Assembly (NCBI GenBank): GCA_009760855.2
Contig: WPIO01000014.1
Span: 955,001 to 1,019,000, forward strand
DNA length: 64,000 bases
Reading direction: 5' to 3'
Source of the DNA: Cristatella mucedo
Taxonomy: Eukaryota; Bryozoa; Phylactolaemata; Cristatellidae
Shown here: in pieces, positions 15,015-50,212 of the stretch
How the letters are laid out: the number at the start of each line of letters is the position of its first letter
Position numbering within the stretch: position 1 is the stretch's first letter
Notes under the pieces: model-generated
What the model saw: the letters and a program-made list of their open reading frames with translations, nothing else
Database searches by the model: none
Told to the model about the DNA's origin: nothing
Translations under genes and position numbers: made by a program

Positions 15015-15425
15015 TAGCCTCGCCTGCTCTAATTTATTATACGATCATGAATGTCTATTATCATTTCATTTTTGAAAGTCATATTCATTGCTGGATGCCA
15101 CTGCCTCCTCGGCTAGGGTTCATGAAATGGGTGGCGTACGACTGAAATATGCCTAGGCGAAGCAAGAGAGGAGGGGTCAATGTAAAACCTCCAGTATCTC
15201 TCACATTGCTTGCTTCGAGACACCCAGCATGCTCTTCCAGCCCTAACGTGACTCACTCCTTCTTGGTAGTAATTCGTCTTCTGTACGGTTCTTGAAGAAA
15301 TGTAAATGACTTTTCTTGTACGTTCTTGCACACGATTCTAGCCTGTGCCAATGATCTAATTGTTGCGATGGGATGTGGCTAAAATTGACTAACAGCCCCA
15401 ATATAGCCGATGCCATCACGATAGG
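15015..15425. other. Intergenic sequence, nothing recognised
   Basis: No gene or repeat assigned. Confidence 0.5.
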
Positions 15426-15427
15426 TT

Positions 15428-15429
<2 letters not shown>

Positions 15430-15468
<39 letters not shown>

Positions 15469-15505
15469 GATGGTATAGCACCCATAGAGAACTTACTTGC
15501 ATATC
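15430..15505 (-). mobile_element. Retroposon tail with (AAT)n microsatellite
   Basis: About 12 ATA/AAT units followed by GTATAGCACCCATAGAGAAC, the minus-strand form of the L2/SINE-A tail. Only the tail survives. Confidence 0.7.
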
Positions 15506-16380
15506 CTAAGGTCTACATAAACTAGTGGTGATTTAGCCGATATTGCTTCCTCCTCACTCAATTCCTAGCAGTTTACAGTCGCATCGAATAAGTCCTTCTG
15601 AATGTTTTGTAGTGAGCTCATCCAAAAGCAAGTTGTCATTGTAGCAATTATCTTATGCCCCCTCGGCCCGTTTGCCAAGGTATCATGACTTACTGTGTCT
15701 CAAATTTTTTATATCATCCTTTTGATTGAGTTTTCCAAAAAATCGTCCCTTTCTTGTACTGAATGACTTTTACTTTCATTTTGATAGCACAATTATCCCA
15801 GTGTGTGAAAATGTGTCCATTCATAGATTCATTCTTTCTTCGAGCTCATGTACACATGTAAACATAGATTCTATAAGAACAGAGTCGTTTGCATGCTTTT
15901 GCATCCTTGCTTAAGCATGATACCTAGCTGTTCATGACCTGTGAGTCATTGCTTCTTTTGTGCTTGAATAGAGATTATTCTCTTGGGGTGCATTAAAAGA
16001 CTTATTTGTATTCATATTATTACTATCACTATTATCATTATTTTAGAGGTGTACATTCAAAAAAGCTGAATCGTCCATCTCAGCCATCTTCTCAACCACT
16101 CCCCGGTCTGCATACTGTACTTAGCAATCCTTTTCTTGCGTTTTATCAGGCCGTTTTCCTTGCTTCTTTTTCGGCAAGATATGCAAGATCAGAAATTTAA
16201 TTCCCAAGCTAAAGTCCCAACTGAACTCATCAGCTCAAAGTTCATCTTTTAGCGTCAGAAGAATACTGGCCCCATACCTCTTGCTCTCCTTTAGAGAAGC
16301 CTCAATTTGCTGCTACCCTATACAACCAGCACAATAAGTACTTCCTTAGCTTACTTCAAAGAGACTATTATTAACTGCTC
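15506..16380. other. Intergenic sequence, nothing recognised
   Basis: AT-leaning sequence. The segment near 15960-16040 has an AGAGATTATTCTCTTGGGG plus ATTATTACTATC pattern and may be a decayed SINE/LINE tail. Confidence 0.4.
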
Positions 16381-16559
16381 ATTTAAAAGTTAACACTAGG
16401 CAATGAGAAATTAAGCTACGACCCGCCAGCCACTGTTGCTGTTACTAGCAACCGGAAGAAGCTGTGGCTGACCAGTTAAATTCTAACATCAAAACAAACC
16501 TAGCAGGTAAGTTCCAGCCGGGTTGTATAATGACTAATTCCATTAAGACAGCACAACGG

Positions 16560-16760
16560 TGAGTGTGCAACAACACTTTCGGGAATTCTGAATTATTAGG
16601 TCCAGTCTCTCTTCTGATGCTGCTGGAGGATCTCTTGGCTGCATTTATTGCGATTGATCACCAAGTCCTTGCCGAGCACTTATCGTCTCACCGAGGCATG
16701 TTTCGATCCCTTGGAAGCATTCCACAGCTACGGTAGTTCTAAACAGCAGTCAATTGCATC
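16560..16760 (+). mobile_element. Decayed L2-type reverse transcriptase fragment
   Basis: The plus strand encodes LLMLLEDLLAAFIAIDHQVL, which matches the L2/CR1 reverse transcriptase motif where a conserved DLSAAFDTIDH-type sequence precedes the palm. Flanking frames are broken. Confidence 0.5.
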
Positions 16761-16764
16761 ACAG

Positions 16765-17310
16765 CCTGCTATCAAGTTATTTGTATTGGCTACTGGCTGT
16801 AGCTAAGTGCAGTGCAGCATGCCATTCTGTTAGGTCAAGAATTTTGTAGATAGTGACACCACCTACACCCCAGTGATGCCTTGAATAGCACAGCCACCTT
16901 CACAAAGGTGCCCAATCGAATGCTGGAGCAGGCTGCCGAGCCGGTATAGCTTTGGGCAAAGGCTGCACCCACCCATCCGGCACTATTTTAGGAGCTACCT
17001 TTGTCGGCACCTTTGAGGCACTCCTGGTGAGCACTTAAAATTGTGCCCACTATCACTATTTTGGGAGGTGACCTTCTCAAGACCCGGGAGGCTCAGGCAC
17101 TCCTGAACAGCAACATGCAATATACTTCAGCTGAGAATCCATGCTAACTCCAGGGGGGTTGGCAAAGCCTCTTGGCCAGCTTCGTCTTCCGAGATGCATC
17201 ACTTTTTCGATGAGCTTCATGGCACGTTTCTACATTTTTCATCCATCGTTCTCCATTCTTCATCGCCTGCCCATCGTGGATCATCTATTTGTCCACGCAA
17301 TCGAAATCAA
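16765..17310. other. Intergenic sequence, nothing recognised
   Basis: No gene or repeat assigned. Confidence 0.5.
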
Positions 17311-17312
17311 AC

Positions 17313-17313
17313 G

Positions 17314-17361
<48 letters not shown>

Positions 17362-17383
17362 GCACACACACACACACACACAC
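17313..17383. repeat. (CA)n microsatellite
   Basis: About 70 bases of CA dinucleotides with a CGCACG interruption. The His-Thr frames here are spurious. Confidence 0.98.
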
Positions 17384-17389
17384 CTCTTG

Positions 17390-17950
17390 GAAGCCAGCCG
17401 AACCATTCACATCCAGGGAGCCATGGCATTCTGGCATGTAAGCACGGGTTTTGGGGGAGCAGCCGTAGAATGCAATACCGATGAGGATAAGCCTGGCTAT
17501 AGCCGTGTGCATTAGGCTCACGTAGCAGGCTGGCAGTGGCCAAAACTTTAGGATACAGCGATCGAATGTGCGAAAGATCTGAGGGCAGTCCAAGCTGCCT
17601 TCAGCTATGGAAGCTATCAAGGTTCGAGCACTCAAAATGAGGCATCTGGAAAACTGAGTCATCGAAGCCATCTACACTGGTGGGCTCCCGGCAAGAAGGC
17701 TGCACTGGGTTGATAATGTGATGGATTCGGTAGTCATTGCCTAAGGCATTGGGGGCCTCTTAAAGCAGCTGGAAGAGCATGTGACCCAGGTGGCCAAGAC
17801 TTACATTGTCGATTAAAAAGACCGCTTCAACTGCTTGCTGCCCCGACGTATGTACCTATAAGGAAAGCCTTTAGCCGCCCATGGCAACCGATCCTGTAGC
17901 TGGCACCCAATGGGTTCACTCATACACACATACACACAACACTCGCAGGC
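17390..17950. other. Intergenic sequence, nothing recognised
   Basis: Open frames are extensions of the CA repeat. No recognisable gene. Confidence 0.5.
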
Positions 17951-17952
<2 letters not shown>

Positions 17953-17995
<43 letters not shown>

Positions 17996-18202
17996 GGCCA
18001 GAAAATAGGTATTCTTATCTAGGAAGCAGTATTGCTGTTCTTATTAGCAGAGCATTCCTACACTTGTTATTCTTATGTATATATACATTCATATATATAT
18101 ATATATATTACATTTCAGTTATTATATGTATTTATATACTCTTGTATATATATATACAAGTTGTGTGTGTGTGTGTGTCTATGTATGTATATATGTATAT
18201 AT
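17953..18202. repeat. Compound (TA)n / (ATAC)n / (GT)n region
   Basis: A pure TA array (17953-17993) followed by TATATACA- and TGTG-rich stretches up to the left end of a DNA transposon. Confidence 0.9.
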
Positions 18203-18320
18203 ACCGTATTTTATTGTGTATAACCCCTCCCCCCCCCCCGATGCACGAGACCCCGAATGTTAAAACCAATTTTTTAGAAAATAAACATTTTTATTCAATA
18301 ACTGAATTAAATAAACAATA

Positions 18321-18752
18321 TCAAGACTCATAATAATCACTTATGTCACAATCACTATCCTCTGTATCAGGAATGGTGAGGAAACTCTCTCCATCTTCCT
18401 CGTTCATGTCACAGGCTTGTTGTGAACTTCTGAAACTTCTGGAAGTTCAACAGCTTTTTTCCCATTTTTGTGGCATTTTTTGTGCCAATGTAGTCGGTGT
18501 TCTCATGACCAAGCCTTGACGTTTCATAAGGTGGTGGCACCACTTTGCAGTTCCTGAAAAGTTCACAGCTGCTCTGTCCGAAGCAATCTTCTTGGCTTCC
18601 TGCTGGATCATCTTGGTTGACATTGCTATTTTATTTTCTCTCTGTTCAACTTCCCAACTTTTAACAGCATTCTCCACCTCTTGCCACTTTGCAGATTTTC
18701 CTCGGCATGCTGCTTTTGCCTCGGGAACGTTTCTTTCTATGTCCTTTGCACA
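18321..18752 (-). pseudogene. pogo/Tigger-like transposase remnant: CENPB-type domain plus acidic tail
   Basis: The minus-strand frame reads from WQEVENAVKSWEVEQRE through STKMIQQEAKKIA, FSGTAKWCHHLMKRQGL and MRTPTTLAQKMP to WEKSC and then a TGA. In the same frame beyond the TGA it continues to MNEEDGESFLT, IPDTEDSDCDISDYYES and a second TGA. The first block matches the second helix-turn-helix of pogo-type (CENPB) transposases as I know them: WC-x-FMKR-x-GL-x-MRT-x-T. The catalytic domain that should follow WEKS is missing, replaced directly by the acidic tail. A poly(A) signal follows at 18290-18295. Confidence 0.65.
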
Positions 18753-18764
18753 CTGAAACTTTAA

Positions 18765-19059
18765 ACTGAAATAAACTGAACTGAATAACCTTTAACTTGC
18801 CTTTTAACGTGCCAGCAGAATAAGCCTGTCTTCTATGACTTCCGGTTTTGCGGATTACAACTTTATCCTGGTCGTCGTGGCCACTGTTGTCACTGCCGAC
18901 GTCATTGCCATCTCCACCATCGTGACACCCTCTGTTGTGGTGGCTCTCATAATGGCGCCCGCCGTCGTCGTGGCCACTTTCGTCGTCGTTTTGGCCGTCA
19001 TCCATGTCCTCATCTGTGCAGTCCTCGGTCTCAATGACAACATCATCTTTGTCCTCCAT
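18765..19059 (-). pseudogene. N-terminal part of the same transposase remnant
   Basis: An ATG at 19059 opens a very acidic Asp/His/Gly-rich run (MEDKDDVVIETEDCTDEDM and onward), then KTGSHRRQAYSAGTLKGKLK, which resembles the first CENPB-type helix (RRSYDAxFKLKVI-like). Shortly after that the frame shifts relative to the downstream CENPB block, so one indel separates the two parts. Non-functional as it stands. Confidence 0.55.
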
Positions 19060-19274
19060 TGTGAGGGCTTTCCGAGTCCGTGGAATGTCGACTTTGTTTT
19101 GATAAACAAGCCTATCGATCTTATTTTGATGACCAGTTAATCTTTGTTGGGTGATATTTAAAATAGGTACGTTTTTTAACAAATATTAAAGCAAAAAAGT
19201 AACCTCTCATCTAGAAGCCCCCTCTGACCCTAATTTTTGGGGGAAAGGGGCCTCATAAACGGTAAAATGAGATA

Positions 19275-19465
19275 AATAAATATATATATATATCTAATTT
19301 TACCGTTATACATCCAAAAAAGTGTCATCATGCTACTTCTCAAGATGTTTGTATTTGTATCAGTTGTTTGAGAAAAGCCCGGTCAGCTATTCTGACAATG
19401 TAGGCCTCTATAGCGTTAATAAATGTCACACACACGCGCATGCACACACACACACACACACGTGT
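19275..19465. other. Short TA and CA repeats between elements
   Basis: A small (TA)n at 19281-19295 and a (CA)n at 19427-19461. The rest is unassigned. Confidence 0.7.
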
Positions 19466-19625
19466 CTGTAACTCCACAAAGCCATAAAGACTATGTGGGT
19501 GTTACGAAGGAGAGTTTTGTATAGATCACTCAAAGCCTAAGCGGTTTCGGTACGAATTCGGTTGCCAACAGACTTGATTCGACCTAGTCTACTGCCTGCA
19601 GCCTCTGCCCAGAGCAGTAATAAAA
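19466..19625 (+). repeat. Interspersed repeat C
   Basis: GTAACTCCACAAAGCCATAA, GTGGGTGTTACGAAGGAGAG, TTTTGTATAGATCACTCAAA, GCCTAAGCGG and GTACGAATTCGGTTGCCAAC follow in order. The same blocks occur at 26063, 45460 and 55795 (plus) and 39524 (minus). The family is about 160-190 bp. I do not know its name. Confidence 0.85.
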
Positions 19626-19656
19626 AAAAGCTTCGTTGATTTAAAGCCTCATGTAT

Positions 19657-19663
19657 AAATATA

Positions 19664-19759
<96 letters not shown>
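19657..19759. repeat. (TA)n microsatellite
   Basis: About 100 bases of TA dinucleotides directly abutting the 3' end of a minus-strand SINE B copy. Confidence 0.98.
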
Positions 19760-19761
<2 letters not shown>

Positions 19762-19868
19762 GGCCATTGCCATCGCTTGCAGTAAGCGATAAAGAATCGC
19801 CCTCTGCAGAACGCGAACCTACGACCTGGGTCGTGAAGATCGAGCACCATACCTACCGAGCGAAGGAC
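19760..19868 (-). mobile_element. tRNA-derived SINE, family B
   Basis: GCCATTGCCATCGCTTGCAG, CGATAAAGAATCGCCCTCTG, CAGAACGCGAACCTACGACC and GGGTCGTGAAGATCGAGCAC give the minus-strand form of the family. Confidence 0.75.
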
Positions 19869-19869
19869 C

Positions 19870-21485
19870 AGGGGTACCTTTAGGTCACGTGCTCTGTGCC
19901 GTCCGTCCGTTGATGGCGATGGTCAGACCTGAGCATGACCTTGTACTGAACCGTTCGGTAGCTGCTCCGTCGGATCAGTTGCATCAGCTAGCGACCATTG
20001 ACAACTGAATTGAGGCTAGCGACAGCCTGCTACTGGACGACCTCGATGTCTCCGACAGGACCGGCGCCGTCGTCGTATCGCCATTGTCGCCATTCAATTT
20101 CACGACAAAGAGGATGCCCTCGAGGAGGCCGTATGCGGCAAGGCCACTAAGTACAACGGCATCGTGAATGACTTTCTGGCATGTGAGAGCTGAGCACTGC
20201 CACCGTGTTGCCTTGCTCGTGGCAAGCATTTTCGGGTCCCGGGGCTGAAGTGAACGAAAGCCTCCTTGCAGCTCTTTGAGAGGGGCAGAGCAACCGAAGT
20301 CTCTTTCGTACGCACTGCGCCAGCGACAGGATTATGGGCAGCGTGTCGGTGTGGCAGAAATTATCATCAGGTGACCTTGTCGTCGTTCGGCAAGCCACCC
20401 TGAGCACGATTGAGAGGACGTTCAAAACCTGCGACTTTTTTGTAGTGTGGCATAGTGAAATATATACATGCATGGCTATGTCCGAGTAGTGGGGCATGTG
20501 GAGTTGTATACTAATACAGTTACGTACGCTTTACCTGCAGTATTGTATTTTCATATAAATTCGGCAGTTTGCATCGCAATTAGTGGCTAAGCTAGGGGCA
20601 CGGGGTCAACAGCCTTCAAGGACAGAGGTAAGTACCTATATCCTGCTGCAAATTTCCTCTGGCCCAAGGGGCAGGAGCGAAGACGGCGAAAGGAACGAAT
20701 CGAATAGGTTTATTAATTTTTCATAAGCTTTTTTTGCGGTGCCTACATTGTTTTGCCTGAAGGAGCCCGTAGCTACCCTGTCCTCCCCTGACTTCCCCTG
20801 ACCTGGAGCTCCCCTGTCCCCCGACCTGACAATCCCGGCAAAAATCTACCCTTGATCGCAATCCTTCCGAGGAGGCTGTGCCAATGAACGAGACTTCTCC
20901 CTAGCGTTTGAAAGACAGCCGAGCATATGTTTACCTCTAAAAAATAATGCTAATTTAGCTCGAAAGCCTCTCTGTAACAGAAAAACCGGCGCAGTAAGAT
21001 TTTCCGTGCGGTTGGTCCATCGCGGCCACGCTGGTGAGCTTCGGGATTTTTCGAGACTCTCGGATAGCGTCGTGATAAACCTTGACCTCGCTCGATTGGC
21101 ACTGGAAACTCATTCGCTCGTATGCTACGCGTTGCCTGTGCCGAATATGTAGTAACTAATATAACGTTGAATCAATAAAAGACGATGCCAAACACCTGCT
21201 GACTAGGTTAGTCCGCCCAGGGCACACTGCGGGCAAAAGTTCTCAAGCGATCGGAATGATCTGCCCCGCGTTCATTATTTAATTCCACCGTTGGTTAAGC
21301 ATACGCTTGCTTACGCATATAGCTTGGCTACTGCAGGCAGCCATTTCTCTGCTCTCAGCGACTTCTCCGACCTCTGCGCACCCACCGCGCCGTACCGTCG
21401 CTCCATTTATTACCGGGGCTCGGACTAGGATATCTGCTTTTGAAGGTCTCGCGTTCAGCTTAAAGGTTAAGCTGATTAAACCAGT
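19870..21485. other. Intergenic sequence, no gene recognised
   Basis: GC-richer than its surroundings. Frames near 19984-20497 are open on both strands but show no known motif or splice pattern. A C-rich stretch with repeated TGACCT / CTCCCCTG units lies at 20780-20830. Confidence 0.45.
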
Positions 21486-21492
21486 CTCATTT

Positions 21493-21600
21493 GTATAGCG
21501 GCAGAAGAGCCTTCGCGGCTATTACCACCGCTTGCAGTGGTCAATTAAGGATCGACAGTTGCTGGATTAGAACCCGCGACCCTGGTCATGAAGAACTACA
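21493..21600 (-). mobile_element. tRNA-derived SINE, family B
   Basis: GCGGCAGAAGAGCCTTCGCG, ACCACCGCTTGCAGTGG and GATTAGAACCCGCGACCCTG are in family order. The copy ends near the pyrimidine satellite. Confidence 0.7.
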
Positions 21601-21639
21601 GAAGACGCGACGTTGCATGCTTCTCCGTAGCGCCACCAC

Positions 21640-22680
<1,041 letters not shown>

Positions 22681-22683
22681 TCG

Positions 22684-22785
22684 GCCATAGACGCCTGGGC
22701 GTAGAGCTACTCCGTCCGCGGGAACCCAAACTACGCCATAGACGCCTGGGCGTAGAGCTACTCCGTCCGCGGGAACCCAAACTAC
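22684..22785. repeat. Perfect 51-bp tandem duplication
   Basis: GCCATAGACGCCTGGGCGTA through GGAACCCAAACTAC occurs at 22684-22734 and again, without a difference that I can see, at 22735-22785. Confidence 0.97.
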
Positions 22786-22938
22786 AACTTTTATGGCACC
22801 CTAAGGGAACTTAATTATTCAGGCGCTTCACATACGCAGCAGAGCTCGAGGCCATGGCCTCGGCCAGCGAATGCATTTACCTTGACCTTGGTATTTAAAG
22901 GCGAGCACCTTAACCCCTGGGCCAAACCCGGGCAGATT
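22786..22938 (-). mobile_element. SINE family A
   Basis: Minus-strand order: a GGTTTGGCCCAGGGGTTAAG head, then a GAGCTC-type box B region, then GCGCCTGAATAATTAAGTTC, ending in an A/T tail. It starts directly at the 3' edge of the 51-bp duplication. Confidence 0.8.
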
Positions 22939-23147
22939 TATTTCACTTGTGGCGCTATTACAATATCTTGTTATAATTACTACACTATTCTTTCAGTCCC
23001 CATGCTTTCATATCCTGGAGCTCACGCCGACTGGCGCCACTAAATCCACCACCTGACTTGACGGAGCACAAAAAGAAAATGAATGCCCACCTGCTCCTCA
23101 CAGCGTTTTCTCAGTCCATTCGAATTGTCCTCTGCGCGCTGAGAGTA

Positions 23148-24165
23148 ATAATAATAATAATAATAATTCACTCGATAAAGCGCCGTCAGAGAACTCAATC
23201 TCTCTCTCTCTAGGCGCTTTAAGTTTGCTGCAAAGGGAAACGCAATTGAATGGTGAGTAATATCATGTTTGATAAACAGCATGAATAACGTGGTTAAGGG
23301 TGACATGCACAGGGTCAGCATGCAAGTGTGGTTAGTGACAGCATGCACAGTGTCAGCACGCATAAGCACATGAAGGACGAATCACAGGGACCCACTAAAT
23401 GCTGTCCTAAATAGGTGTGTTTTCAAGTTCCTTTTAAATGTGGTCAGGTCAGGGGGTGTTCTGACGCAGGTCGGGAGGGAGTTCCAGGCTTTGGAAGCAT
23501 ACGAACTAAATGCACGGTCTCCAAAGGATTTAAGGTTTGTACGAGGTATTTGTAGACTGTTGGATTCCGAAAAGCGGGTGGTACGATGCTTGGCCTGATG
23601 GGAGAGTATATCTGAGAGATAGGCTGGAGCCAAAGAATGAAGTGACCTAAAAGTGAGCGACAAAACCTTGAAGTCAATCTGTTGCTTGACTGGTAGCCAG
23701 TGCAGGTCGGCGAGAAGTGGAATAGGGTGGCAACTGCGATGCTCACGACAGGCAAGCCTAGCTGCGGAGTTTTGCACCAGCTGCAATCGCCTGATCGCAC
23801 ATGCCGGTAGGCCAGTAAGCAGTGAGTTGCAGAAGTCGAGACGAAATGTCACGAATGCATGGACCAACTTAGATGTGGTATCCTTATCTAAACAAGCCCG
23901 AATTTTAGCAATGTTATGAAGCTGAAAATAGGCAGGTTTGACTGTGGAGCTGGTATGGTCGTCTAACGAGAGGTCTCTTTGGAATGTGACACCCAGATTT
24001 CTCGCTGATTCAACAGAAGATATGCTGGCAGAGCCAATTTTGAGCGTCAGCCTTTCCCATTTGTGAATCGCACTGGGTTTGCCCATAACTAGTAAGTTAG
24101 TTTTATCACCGTTTAGTTTTAGAAAATTTGCTGCCATCCATGCGTGCTGGAATTCTGCTCTTTAC
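23148..24165 (-). mobile_element. L2-type non-LTR retrotransposon, 5'-truncated
   Basis: The 3' end of an L2-clade LINE in minus orientation. A 251-codon open frame (24137-23382) runs from FLKLNGDKTNLLVMGKPS through NLGVTFQRDLSLDDH, HAFVTFRLDFCNSLLTGLP, LQLVQNSAARLACREHR and LHWLPVKQQIDFKVL to SYASKAWNSLPTCV and RNLKTHLFR. This is the thumb and C-terminal region of L2/CR1 reverse transcriptases. The catalytic palm and endonuclease are missing. The non-coding tail ends in ATTATTATTATTATT (plus-strand AATAAT at 23148-23166). Confidence 0.9.
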
Positions 24166-24169
24166 TGCC

Positions 24170-24525
24170 AATTAGTTGACTTGCTCCCTTTGTAGCATGT
24201 ACAAAGTGACTACGATTTAGCTCGCCCTGGGGTGCTACCATTATTATCCTCGCTTTGGCTGCGACGAATTCGCTCGGTTTTAGTTTCGCTTCAAATTCCA
24301 GCGAAATTAGGTCGACCGTCTGCAGCGCGCGCCTTGATGAAGGCTCCAAATTGCAGCAGAAATCCGATTACTCCAAGTGCTTGTCGTTCGAATGAAAACT
24401 TACTACCGATCTTTCTTTCCGTTGGTTTCCCCTAAAAGGTCTTTTCTTTCAACGACGCTACTTCAGCTGAGCATACTTCAGCATGTGCGAGTGACTTCTT
24501 CCTGGCCAGCGGGTAACCGTTCGAT
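24170..24525. other. Intergenic sequence upstream of MUT
   Basis: No gene recognised. It may include decayed L2 sequence. Confidence 0.4.
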
Positions 24526-24527
24526 CG

Positions 24528-24585
24528 TGCTTCCTTTGCAGCAAGTGATAAGTGCCTAGAAAGAGGTTAAGTTCTCTTACGTTAA
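24528..24585 (+). mobile_element. L2-type LINE 3' tail, decayed
   Basis: CTTTGCAGCAAGTGATAAGT, GCCTAGAAAGAGGTTAAGTT and CTCTTACG match the L2 3' tail. The tail microsatellite is lost. Confidence 0.6.
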
Positions 24586-24587
24586 TC

Positions 24588-25131
24588 CGGCGGGCGCCGA
24601 CAGTCTGACGTCGGCGCGAGAGCGCCCTCCTCCAGGGTAAGGGTCGTGCCCCTTCGAAAACCCGCGGATGTAAGCCTATTGTTCGAAATCGCGCGTTGCG
24701 GCTGCTTACAGAGCTGGCTATGCTTCTATCTAACTAAAAAAAGATTTGGCGTATTTTTCGAATGAATTTCCGTCCCCAACACGTTTTGCGCCAATGAAAA
24801 CACTTCGCGGTAGGCGGCTCAAGTGAGAGCGGGCCAATTATATACGGAGGTACGCGTAAGTCGGAAGAGTAAATATATATCTATGCGACATGTACGTGAC
24901 GCACCTCCACCCAAGGTCGAGGTTGTTGTGTTTCCAGTGCTGCTCGTCCGCAGCGGTCATGCAGCGCTTCTCCAGATGCGCCTCTTTGGGGAGGCAGCCG
25001 TGCGCAAATCTCGGTTTCGTGTATTCCGTGCGTACGAAATGAGCACTCGCAGATGCTTGCATAATCCTGCACTGTCCTTCCGCCCGCGTAACGCGGCGAG
25101 AGCCCGCCCTGCTTTCGCGAGCGCGTGTGTA
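24588..25131 (+). promoter_or_regulatory. GC-rich, CpG-bearing region upstream of MUT (putative promoter and 5' UTR)
   Basis: From about 24590 the sequence becomes GC-rich with frequent CG dinucleotides (for example GCGGCGAGAGCCCGCCC just before the proposed start) and unlike the AT-leaning DNA before it. It lies immediately upstream of the likely first coding exon. No core promoter element can be assigned with confidence. The transcription start is not visible. Confidence 0.35.
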
Positions 25132-48980
<23,849 letters not shown>

Positions 48981-49480
48981 CCTGCGCTCCCGGGTGGTCA
49001 GCCTCCGCCCCGTGAGAGCGAGGCGCAGTCCACGCTGTCGTGCTGCCTCGCTCTCGTCGTCCTTGTTTGTGGGCGCCAAAAGCGCTTCTGCTTCTGCTGA
49101 CGCTCTCATCCGTTCCCACAGTCCGGCGCCCCGCTGCGCTCAGTTGCCTCCTCGGTACAGCTGTCGGGCACGTAAGCCGCCGCTGCTGTGAACCGGGTCG
49201 TTGCGTCTATGGCCGCTGGCCACCACGCGCTTTGCTAGCAACCGCGCGCTTTGCCGGTCCGGCCCCGATGTTGAAACTGGAGCCAAATGCTGGCTCGGCG
49301 GATCGTCGCGTTGCTAGCAGCAGGCTGCTCGAATTTGCATCCTTCAGCTACTTGCTGAGTACTTTCAATGATCCAGCTCTTTAATGTATCCTTGCTCGTT
49401 GTATCATTGTCACTTGACTGTGCACTCCTCCTGCCTGGAGTGATGTGTCGAATAAAGCGTGATCTATGCTATCGTTTTAA
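48981..49480 (+). other. MMUT: MUT 3' UTR (inferred)
   Basis: GC-rich sequence from the stop codon to just past the first AATAAA. No other gene is evident. A 227-codon frame on the opposite strand only mirrors the GC-rich exons. Confidence 0.65.
49451..49456 (+). terminator. MMUT: Poly(A) signal AATAAA for MUT
   Basis: A canonical AATAAA 471 bases after the MUT stop, followed by GT/T-rich sequence. Confidence 0.7.
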
Positions 49481-49699
49481 GGGACTCTGCAAGCTGATTC
49501 TTTTCTCCTTCTTGTGTTAGGCTGCCGATTTGCAGCGGAGCATTTATTTCGATAGGTAATTTAAAGCGTTCACGGTATATCCAGCAAACGTGGATCTAGT
49601 CCTGGAACTTCGATGACTTTGATCATCAATAGGGCCTTTGGTGTGGAATTAGCCTAGCACATTCCAACTTGGAGCTGGCAACGCGTTGGACATAATAAC

Positions 49700-49785
49700 A
49701 ATTATAATAATGATGATACGACATATTTTAACATCCTGACAGAATAAATCTCTTTCTAAGCTCTTCACATACTCTGGAAAGGAAG
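49700..49785 (-). mobile_element. L2-type LINE 3' tail
   Basis: AACAATTATAATAATG, GAATAAATCTCTTTCTAAGC and TCTTCACATACTCTGGAAAG are the minus-strand L2 tail. A plus-strand tail lies about 70 bases further on, so the two point apart. Confidence 0.6.
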
Positions 49786-49851
49786 CATGTCAGTTGGTTT
49801 GTGCTAACATGCACAGTGTCAGCATACACATTCGTGCATCGTTCTTTCTTT

Positions 49852-49925
49852 TCAGCAAATGTAAAGTGCCTAGAAAGAGATTGAGTTCTCTGAGGATGCT
49901 ATATCAAATTTATTATTATTATTAC
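49852..49925 (+). mobile_element. L2-type LINE 3' tail
   Basis: CAGCAAATGTAAAGTGCCTA, GAAAGAGATTGAGTTCTCTG and GATGCTATATCAAATTTATT, ending in ATTATTATTA. Confidence 0.85.
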
Positions 49926-49929
49926 ACAA

Positions 49930-50125
49930 GCACACAAAGGATAGTTCAAACAGACCGTGTAAATTATGTGAGGAGCCGGTTGGTTTGTAGCTTCATTTTT
50001 AAGGTCACGTCAGGGGATATGATTTTAGTCACTAGGGAGTTCCAGGCGTTGCGAGCATACAAACTAAAGAGTGATTTTAGTCACTAGGGAGTTCCTGGCG
50101 TTGCGAGCATACAAACTAAAGAAGT
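49930..50125 (-). mobile_element. L2-type LINE C-terminal fragment with internal 52-bp duplication
   Basis: TAAGGTCACGTCAGGGGATA and GGGAGTTCCAGGCGTTGCGA match the minus-strand C-terminal coding end of L2 (compare 43235-43320). The part GATTTTAGTCACTAGGGAGT through CAAACTAAAGA is duplicated at 50021-50072 and 50073-50122. Confidence 0.75.
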
Positions 50126-50126
50126 C

Positions 50127-50212
50127 TTGCAGCAAATGTAAAGCGCCTAAAAAGAGATTAGGTTCTCTGAGGGCGCTTTATCAAGTGCATTATTATTATT
50201 ATTATTATTAAG
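50127..50212 (+). mobile_element. L2-type LINE 3' tail with (ATT)n
   Basis: TTGCAGCAAATGTAAAGCGC, CTAAAAAGAGATTAGGTTCT and GGGCGCTTTATCAAGTGCAT, then six ATT units. Confidence 0.9.

Larger units (their letters stand above)
18203..19272 (-). mobile_element. Internally deleted pogo/Tigger-like DNA transposon
   Basis: Both ends carry related inverted termini. The left reads TACCGTATTTTATTGTGTAT followed by AACCCCTCC and a C tract. The reverse complement of the right end reads ATTTTACCGTTTATGAGGCC then CCTTTCCCCC. Between them, on the minus strand, lie pieces of a CENPB-type DNA-binding transposase and an acidic C-terminus followed by AATAAA. The DDE catalytic core is absent, so this is a non-autonomous derivative. 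TA dinucleotides flank the ends, which fits a TA target site. Confidence 0.72.

Noticed and set aside
19984-20497. Open frames on both strands near 20.1 kb as a gene
   Set aside because: No conserved motif, no consistent splice sites, and both strands are equally open. GC composition explains them.
23653-23919. Plus-strand 88-codon frame at 23.7 kb (also the minus-strand frame at 56975-57241)
   Set aside because: Antisense to L2 reverse transcriptase coding sequence in both places.
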